Position numbers and translations under genes: made by a program | Assembly (NCBI RefSeq): GCF_022605725.1 | Contig: NC_065547.1 | Span: 10,457,167-10,521,166, forward strand | Length of the DNA: 64,000 bases | Reading direction: 5' to 3' | Source: Anthonomus grandis grandis | Taxonomy: Eukaryota > Arthropoda > Insecta > Coleoptera > Curculionidae | Part shown: one piece after another, positions 56,091-64,000 of the stretch | How the letters are laid out: each line of letters begins with the position of its first letter | Numbering within the stretch: position 1 is the stretch's first letter | Notes under the pieces: model-generated | Told to the model about the DNA's origin: nothing | Databases searched by the model: none | What the model saw: the letters and a program-made list of their open reading frames with translations, nothing else

Positions 56091-59000
56091 CAATGTTGGT
56101 GTCATCTGCAAATATTTCATAATTTAATATATTGACTTAAGATAGTAGTTCCATCTTGAACCAAAAATGCTGCAAATCTTCAGTTTTTTTCTCAGTGTCA
56201 GTCATGCGCAAATATTTGTCGTTAAGCCCTCTCAACTTCATCTAAATTTTACTTTTTGTCCAGGATGTTTTGTATCATCTGCAATCCTATTTTCCAATTC
56301 CTATTTTATACTGTAATTAAAGGCTTATCCTATAAAAAATACAAAAAGTTCTACAAACGTTCTGGGACACGTTTGTATCGTCTGCAAATGTTAATTTTGT
56401 TTTATGTTCTATCTCACAGATTTTAATTTATTTATTCATCATCCTGAACACAAAATAATTGTATCATCTGTAAATTTTTGTTTTTTTTTTCCATTTTTTC
56501 TCGTTATCAGCTGCAAATATTTGACGTTGAAAAGTTACAGTACCACCGACAATGCTTCTATCATCCGCAAATCACCCAAACAATTTCAAAATGGCAGTCA
56601 CTATCCTAAATTCAAATATTTGACGTTAAAAAATTACAGTTCCAGCAACAATGCTTGTGTTATCTGCAAACATTTTAATGCTAAAAATGACAGTATAAAA
56701 AAAGCGCCAATATGACAATCCTGTCAACAATACCGATCTTAATTTGTTTTTTCTTCCCAGGACGTTTGTGCCATCTGCAAATGTTTAGATTTTTAGTCAT
56801 TATTGCGTTATCGACAATATTTACTTTTCTTTTGCATTAACAAATTTTAATTTATTTTATATTCATCATCCTGCAGTCAAAATGCTTATCATCTACAAAC
56901 TCATTATTCAGTCATCGGCAAATATTTGTCGTTTTAGTTATAATGCTTGTATCATCTGTAAAATATTTAGAGTTAAAAATGACAGTTATAAAAAAGCGTC
57001 AACATAACTACACTGACAACAATGACAATCTTAATTTGTTTTTCATCCTAGGATGTTAGTATCATCTGCAAAATATGGAGTCATCTGCAAATTCTTAGTT
57101 TTTCTGCTGTAAAGGTCTCTCATTTCCCTATACAAGCTTATCATTATATAAAATTTGAGTAAATAATCAAAAAACGTAGGAATGACAGTGCACAATTTTA
57201 AAATTTCTGATCCTGTAAGCAATGATGATTTAAATTTATTTTTTATCCGACACATTTGCATTTTTTTTATATTGACCAGTTAGATTTTTTTTTAAATCAT
57301 CCTGAACTCAAAATGCTTGTGTTATCTGCTAATGTTTAGTTTTTTCTCATCAGTCATCTTCACATGTTGGATGTTGCAAAATTATAGTATCACCGACAAT
57401 GCTTCTATCATCCGCAAATCACGCAAACAATTTCAAAATGTTAGATAGTTATCATCCTGAACCCAAATATTTAACATTAAAAAATGGCAGTTCCAGCAAT
57501 AATGCTTTCATGCTTTCGTGTCATCTGCATAATATTTGACGGTAAACATGAGAGTTTCAAAGAAAGCCTCGATGTGACAACCCTGTCAACAATGCCGATC
57601 TTATTTTTTTTTGTTTTAGAACGTTTGTATCATCTGCAAATTAAAATTTTGATTTATAATAAGTAATTTTAATTTATTTTTATATTTATCATAAAATTCA
57701 ACTCAAAATACGTACATGTCATCTGCAAATTCTTAATTCTTTTTCTCATTATCACTCATCAGCAAACATTTGACGTTGAAAATGACAGTCATCAATGATA
57801 CCTTGTGCCATCTGCAAAATATTTGACGTTAAAAATTACAGTTTTAAAAAGGGTGACAACCCTGTCAATAGTGTTGATCTTAATTTGTTTTTTGTCATAG
57901 GAAGTTTGTATCATCTGCAAAGAGTTTTTTTTAAATTGATAGATTTTAATTTATTTTTATATTCATCATTTTTAACTTAAATTGCTTGTGTCATCGGCAA
58001 ATACATGACATTAAAAAATGATAGTTCCAGCAACAATGTTTATATCATCTGCAAAACATTTTACGTTAAAAATGACAGTTTTAAAAAGAAATTTAAACAT
58101 GACCACCCTGTCAGCCATGCTGATTTTGATTTGTTTTTATCCCAGGAGCTTTGTATCATCTGCAAATATTTGACGTTAAAGAATAATGCTTCTAGCAAAA
58201 ATGTTTGTATCATGAGCAAAATATTTAACATTAAAAAAGGCAGTTAAGAAAATCGGCAACATGACAACCTTAATTTGTTTTTTGTCCTAGGATGTTAGTA
58301 TCATCTGGAAATTTTTATTTTATTTTATGTTGACAAATTTTAATTTATTTTTATATGTATTATCCTTTAGTCAAAATGCTTGTGTCAACTGCAAATATTT
58401 GTCGTTAAAAAACGATAGTTTCACCAGCAATGTTTGTATCATCTGCCAGATATTTGACGTTAAAAATGACAGTTTTAAGAAAAGCATCAACATGACAATG
58501 TCTCGGGACGTTTGTATCATCTGCTAATTTTTATATTGGCAAATTTTAAGTTATTTTTTGATTTTTTATTTACCAATATTTGACGTAGAAAAGTTACGGT
58601 TTTAGCAACATTGCTTGTACCATCTGCAAATTTTTTTTTATATTGAGAAACTTTAATTTATTTTTAAATTCATCATCCTGCACTTAAAATGCTCATGTCA
58701 TCTGCAAATCTTTTGTTTTTCTTTCATCATCTTTAATCTGCAAAATATTTTGTCGTTGAGAAATGACAAATCTCAGCAACAATGTATAGCTGTCATTTGC
58801 CAAACATTTTACGTTAAAAATGGCAATTTCATGCATTTCAAGCTTCCGATATTAATTTGTTTTCGAACCTAAGCATTTGTATCATCTGCAAATTTTAATT
58901 ATTTTATATTCATCATCCTGAATTTAAAATGCTCGGGTCATCTGCAAATTTTTAGCTTTTCTCATCAGTCATCTTCACATGTTTGATGTTGCAAAGTTAT

Positions 59001-61790
59001 AGTATCACTGACAAAACTTGTATCATCTGCAAATTATGCAAATAATTTCAAAATGGCAGATAGTTATCATCCTGAACCATAAATATTTAACATGACAGTT
59101 CCAGCAACAATGTTTGTGTCATCTGCATGATATTTGACGGTAAACATGAGAGTTTCAAAGAAAGCCTCGACGTGACAACCCTGTCAACAATGCCGATCTT
59201 AATTTTTTTTGTCTCAGAACGTTTGTATCATCTGCAAATTAAAATTTTGATTTATAATAATAAATTTTAATTTATTTTTGAATTCATCATAAAATTGAAC
59301 TCAAAATACATACATGTCATCTGCAAATCTTTAATTCTTTTTCTCATTATCAGTCATCAGCAAACATTTGACGTTGAAAATGACAGTCATCAATGATACC
59401 TTGTGCCATCTGCAAAATATTTGACGTTAAAAATGACAGTTTTAAAAAAGCGTGAACATAACAACCCTGTCAATAGTGCTGATCTTAATTTGTTTTTCGT
59501 CTAAGGAAGTTTGTATCACCTGCAAATAGATTTTTTTTAAATTGATAGATTTTAATTTATTTTTATATTCATCATTTTTAACTTAGAATGCTTGTGTCAT
59601 CGGCAAGTACTTGACACTGAAAAATGATAGTTCTAGCAACAATGTTTATATCATCTGCAAAACATTTGACGTTAAAAATGACAGTTTTAAAATCCTTAAA
59701 ATCAGCATTGTTGACATTTGTTTTCATTCCAGGACCTTTGTATCATCTGCAAATCTATTTTTTTATATTGCCAAATTTCAATTTACTTTTACATTCATCG
59801 TCCTGAACTCAAAGTGCATCATCTGCAAATTTTAAATTTCCTTATATTGATAATTTAAACATTTAAAATGGCATTTTCGAAAAAAACATCTAAGTTTGTT
59901 TTACGTCTAAGGATATACAGTTACCTGCAAATTCTTAATTTTTTGCTGTAAAGGTCTCTCACTTCCTTCTATAAGCTTATCATGATATAAAATTTGAGTA
60001 AATAATCAACAACGTAGGAATGATTTCAAGATTTCTGATCTCAAAATGCTCGTGTCATCTACATATAATTGATCCGTTATATATTGACACTCAAATCAGA
60101 ATGCCGAAGTTAATTTTTTTTTCATCCCAAAAACCTTTGCATCATCTGCAAATTTTAATTTTTTGAAAAGTTGATGCCGTCTTAAAAGAAAGCATTAAGG
60201 TGACAGCTCAGTCAACAACACTCATCCGAGTAGCTTTTAAGTCTAAGGCTATGTGTATCATCTGCAAACTTTAATGCTTCTTCTATATGAGCTTATTATT
60301 ATATCAAAATTGAGCGTGATAAATTATCAAATGACCTAAGAATGACAGTTTAAAATTTGAAAATAATGAATGCCTACCTTACTGAACTTAAAATGCTTGT
60401 ATCATCTGTAAATCTTTAGTTTTTTCTAATCGTCAGTTATCTGCAATTATTTGACGTTGGAAAATAACGATGTCAAAAAAAGGCGTCAATATAGTCAAGC
60501 GAAAACAATTTTTATATTATCTGCACGTCACATAAACGATTTTAAAATGGCGGATGGTCATCACCTTGAACCCGAACATTTGACATTGAAAATGGCACTT
60601 TCAGCAAAAAAATTTCAGTCATTTGCAAAATATTCAACTTTAAAATTTAACGTTTAAAAAAAAGGCGTCAACATAACAAACCCTGTCAATTTAATCATAA
60701 TTTGTTTTGCGTCCAAGATGATAAGACGAATAGTCCGTCACCGTGCGTTACCGTGTTGAACTCAAAATGCTTGTGTCGGTCTTTAGTTTTTTTCATTATC
60801 AGTTATCAGCCAAATTTGACGTTGAAAAATTACAGTTTTTACAACAATGCTTGTATCATCTGCAAAATATGTTCAAAAAAAAGCGTCAACATGACAATAC
60901 CGTTAACAATGCCGTTCTTAATCTTTTTCTCGTGCAAGGATGTTAATGCCATCTGCAAAATGTTTTGTTTATAGATAAATGATTTCTTGTGTAAAAGTCT
61001 TGTCCTTCTCATGGTCAATGGTCAGCATCTTGAACCAAAAATACTCGTGTCATCTGCAAATTAATCTAAATTTGATTTAAACGCTCCTTCTGGATTTTTT
61101 AAAAATTATTTATAAAATTTGGTCGTGGTTTCCATAATCCATTGACATAAGAACGAGAGTTTTAAAATTCAAAATGGCAAATTACGGCCATTTTGGAGAC
61201 ACAATTATCAACATAACAGCCCTATCAACATCGCGAATCTTAGCTTATTTTTACAATATTAAATCATCTGCAAATTTTTCTCGTATAAAAGTTTTTCAAG
61301 TTTTCCTATTATATGATTTGTGAGTAAAACTACCACTGACGTAAGAATGATAGTCCAAACTTTTAAAATGGTAGATGGTTGGCCAAAAATGCTTTTGTCG
61401 TCTGTTTTTACATTATCTGTTAGCTATTTTGGCTCTAATCGTCTTAATTTTTAGGATGACTCATGGAATAACCAACACATACGTCACTTGACTCACAGAT
61501 TGCCTTCTCCGTACTGTTTAAACTGTCAAGTTTGTTCAAGGCTAATTTACAATATATAGAGTCTATTAAGTCTTATTCACAATATCTACAACATATCAGT
61601 AAAGTAGTAAAATCTTTTTCTTTCTTAACTTTTTTTTTCCTGACTTGGGTATGACCCTTGGTCGTTTTTTGACGTAAAAATGAAAATGGAGAATAGGTAC
61701 CATCTTTCGATAAAATGCTTTTGTCATCTGCAAATGTTTAATTTTTGTCATTATAAGTATTTACTAGTGTAACAATCTCTCTTTGCCCCA
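56091..61790. repeat. Array built on TATCATCTGCAAAT and TTTGACGTTAAAAATGACAG
   Basis: The word TATCATCTGCAAAT or a near variant occurs dozens of times. It alternates with TTTGACGTTAAAAATGACAG, ACAACCCTGTCAACAATGCC, TTAATTTGTTTTTTGTC, TTAATTTATTTTTATATTCA and TCATCCTGAACTCAAAATGC. A higher-order unit of roughly 0.8 kb is suggested by AATGCTTCTATCATCCGCAA at about 56549 and 57397. A near-identical stretch occurs 1.6 kb apart: about 57340-58080 against 58950-59700. Apparent ORFs (for example 58005-58247) arise because the repeats by chance lack stops in one frame; they share CIICK-like words and are not genes. Confidence 0.85.
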
Positions 61791-62465
61791 CTTTAAACTA
61801 ATTCCTTTTTATTTTTATTTTGGCGGCACGTGGGGTTGACATCCAAATGACAGTTTAAACTTTGTAAAGACCAATTTTAGCAAAAAAACAATCAATGAAA
61901 GCACCTTTAAAGTATAGTGGGTAAAGTTGTTGGCACCAGCACTATCAAATCGTATTAAAAAAAAAAGAAGAGTTGAAGCAGGCAAGCATCAAGTAAAAAA
62001 CCAATCGCTCCTCCTCCAACATAGTCACGTCTCCAGAAGCACGTACTCGGGGTCTCGGCGTATCGGTGGTACTCTATAATTATCCCGGCCCAGCTTCTTC
62101 TACCTTAATAACCCGATGCGCGGTAATGGTTTGTGAACTGCAGGAGAAGAAGAAGAAGAACAAGAAGAAGAAGAACTGCACTCTGCGGAACCTAATAATC
62201 GCCGGTCGTCCCATCCCATCCCCGGTCCCGATTTTTATATTATTAAAAACCAAATAAAAGAACAGCAACAACTAAAAAAAACCTGCGCGAGATAAAGCAT
62301 CATCATCGAGGTTCATTCATGTGAGAAAGTACCAACCGGTATATGATGGCGGTCTACCGAACAGGATTTTCTCATGTGGCATTATATGCCGGTTTAAAAG
62401 TCCTTTGTGCTCTTTTTTTTAGAAAAATTATGTTATATTGTGGATTTTTATTGCAACTTTAAAGA
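61791..62465. other. GC-richer unique segment with a GAA microsatellite
   Basis: The segment 62010-62380 contains CTCCTCCTCCAACATAG near 62010, ACTCGGGGTCTCGGCG near 62045, and CCGGTCGTCCCATCCC near 62202. An imperfect (GAA)n tract lies at about 62143-62174. ORFs on both strands include the microsatellite and show no domain. It resembles the other GC-richer islands around Lim1; its role is unknown. Confidence 0.4.
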
Positions 62466-62469
62466 ATTT

Positions 62470-64000
62470 TTTTTTTTTGAAAAATCATTGATAATTCCAT
62501 GAGAAAATTTGCTCAATACTCAATATTTTCTCTAAAAATAATGTCAAATTTTAAAAATCTATTAAATGTATAATTTTTGCGTTTTTAAAGCTTATACTAA
62601 GTCAATCACTTGGAATGAAATATGCCTGGAATTTTCTTGAGAACTAGCCGTGATAAAGTGATGATAAAAGTTGCTCTTTATTTGGCAATGGTTTATTTAA
62701 AAATAATGTAGAATGGTAAAACTCATTTAAAAGAACCAGTTCCGAGTTATCAAGACTCAAGTACCAAGTTACTCGCTTAGAATAAAAGAGTTTTGGAAGC
62801 TTCTCACTGGCATTCTAAACCAATTTATTCAAGAACTACCAATGGTAATCTCATAAACAAAATTTATCATTATTCAGCAACATTTTTTCTAAAAATAAGG
62901 TAAAACATTAAAAATCATTTAAATGAACCATTTACGAGTTATCAAAGGTCAAACCGAGTCAATCACTGCAGTGAATTAGTCCTGGAAGCTTCTCCCTGGC
63001 ATCTAAAATTAATTTTCTTAAGAACTACCAATGATAACGTCATAAAAAATTGATCTATATTTAGCAATATCTGTTCTAAAAATAATGTAGAATGTTAAAA
63101 ATCTTTTAAATAAACCAGTTTTGAGTTATCATAGATCATACCGAGTCGATTATTTGGAGCGAAATAGTCCTGGAAGCTTCTCACTGGCACTTGAAGTCAA
63201 TTTTTGCAAGAACTCCTAATAGCTACGTTTACAACGCGCGGATCTATTAGGATCAAATGATAGACTACTTTTATTTAGTACAGCCCTATTTACAAGGATT
63301 GATTTTGTTTTGGCGGTTAAATTAGTGCAGGATTATCTTAAGGATCAAAATGTCAGTTGAAGGGAGTTTAGACGAAAAATTATAGAACATAACCTTTAAA
63401 TCTTTAAAAGTGTTATTGTTGTTTAAAAATAATAAACATAAACGTAATAATTTTTTTTAATGTTTACCCTTGTCCTTCTCTTCCTCTTCTTCTTAATTTT
63501 TGTGTACAAAAATAAAAACCTCTTAACCGAACATCCAATAAAATGTCAATCTTGTCATTTTGGTACTTCAAAATAGGTCTTAGGTGTTAACACCAAAAAA
63601 AAATTTAATCTACCCTGTTTGGGACGCATCAAATTTGGGTATCAAATTTTAGTGCGCTGCCATTTACACCAAGAAAATAGTACTCATAACGTCATTTGAT
63701 CCAAGTATTAAATATTTGGTACACGCGTTGTAAACGTAGCTACTGATAACGAAATGAAAAAAATGCTCTATATTCAATAATGTTTCCCTAAAAATAATAT
63801 AGAAAAATAAAAATCTTTTAAATGAAATATGTTTCAGTTACCAAAGCTTGTACTGAGTTAATCACATGGAGTAATATAGTCTTGGAAACTTCTCATTGGC
63901 ATTTCAATTCAATATTTTTAAGAACTTCCAATGATAATGTTATGAAACAAATCGCTCTATATTAAGCAATATTTTTAATACTCAATAGTCTGTAAATATT
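62470..64000. repeat. Tandem satellite with a 189 bp monomer, running off the window end
   Basis: The landmark CTGGAAGCTTCTC(A/C)CTGGCA recurs with GGAAGC at 62795, 62984 and 63172, giving periods of 189 and 188 bases. An older copy lies near 62626 and another near 63888, after an insertion. Each monomer also has CTAAAAATAATGTAGAATG, GAGTTATCA and AAGAACTACCAATGATAACG. It has no ORF. Confidence 0.85.
63222..63740. mobile_element. Non-autonomous inverted-repeat element inserted in the satellite
   Basis: GCTACGTTTACAACGCG at 63222-63238 is matched exactly by its reverse complement at 63724-63740, with TA on both outer sides (63220-63221 and 63741-63742). The satellite monomer is split at AAGAACTCCTAA / TGATAACG, which confirms an insertion of about 520 bases. 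The TA flanks suggest a Tc1/mariner-type element, but the inside has no transposase. Near each end GATCAAATGA-like words are also inverted. Confidence 0.8.

Noticed and set aside
56404..58527. Series of small ORFs sharing NACVICK- and FDVKNDSFK-like words
   Set aside because: They are translations of the TATCATCTGCAAAT and GACGTTAAAAATGACAG repeats; the shared peptides reflect DNA repetition rather than a protein family.
62066..62271. Overlapping ORFs on both strands around the GAA microsatellite
   Set aside because: Both are kept open by the (GAA)n tract and have no domain.

Overview
The window is AT-rich nuclear DNA from an insect, most likely a beetle. It has introns, polyadenylation signals, several eukaryotic transposon families and one recognisable host gene. 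That gene is the 3' end of a Lim1 (Lhx1/5-type) LIM-homeobox gene on the + strand. Its exon 29935-30217 begins inside the homeodomain at VWFQNKRSKERR. An intron of about 4.2 kb follows, then a last coding exon 34385-34608 ending NEGLVW, a 3' UTR and two AATAAA signals. I found no upstream LIM-domain exon, so the intron before the homeodomain exon is probably longer than the sequence present. No bacterial-type gene, tRNA, rRNA or CRISPR array is visible.

Everything else recognised is transposable elements, degenerate repeat arrays, or short GC-richer unique islands. From left to right: a degenerate array (1-2200); a GC-richer unique block (2220-3425); a complete but dead pogo-like DNA transposon with TA duplications (3428-5887); an array of a GGTCGAATAAGCAGC motif with an inverted-repeat insertion at 9913-10095; an array of a second motif interrupted by a dead piggyBac element (13362-15642); a GC-rich island (17130-17880); an RNase H fragment of a non-LTR element; a decayed PHD-finger non-LTR retrotransposon (19266-23370, minus) and a second fragment of the same family (25439-26230); a Tc1-like remnant; and Lim1.

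Downstream of Lim1, arrays of 0.8-1.5 kb units (35.3-50.9 and 54.1-55.2 kb) carry the same two motifs as the left side but on the opposite strand. They are interrupted by a deleted Ty3/gypsy-like LTR element, small inverted-repeat elements, and a 3.2 kb Jockey-type insertion with a 12 bp target duplication. A third kind of array (56.1-61.8 kb, built on TATCATCTGCAAAT) and a 189 bp tandem satellite (from 62.47 kb) fill the right end.

No element looks capable of moving: every transposase, reverse transcriptase or integrase seen has stops, frameshifts, deletions or a changed catalytic residue. The most notable unexplained structures are the conserved short words that recur across tens of kilobases in opposite orientations on the two sides of Lim1, the inverted repeat with hammerhead-like core sequences near 10 kb, and the GC-richer islands around Lim1 that could be cis-regulatory. 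All calls come from reading the sequence; no alignment or database search was run.
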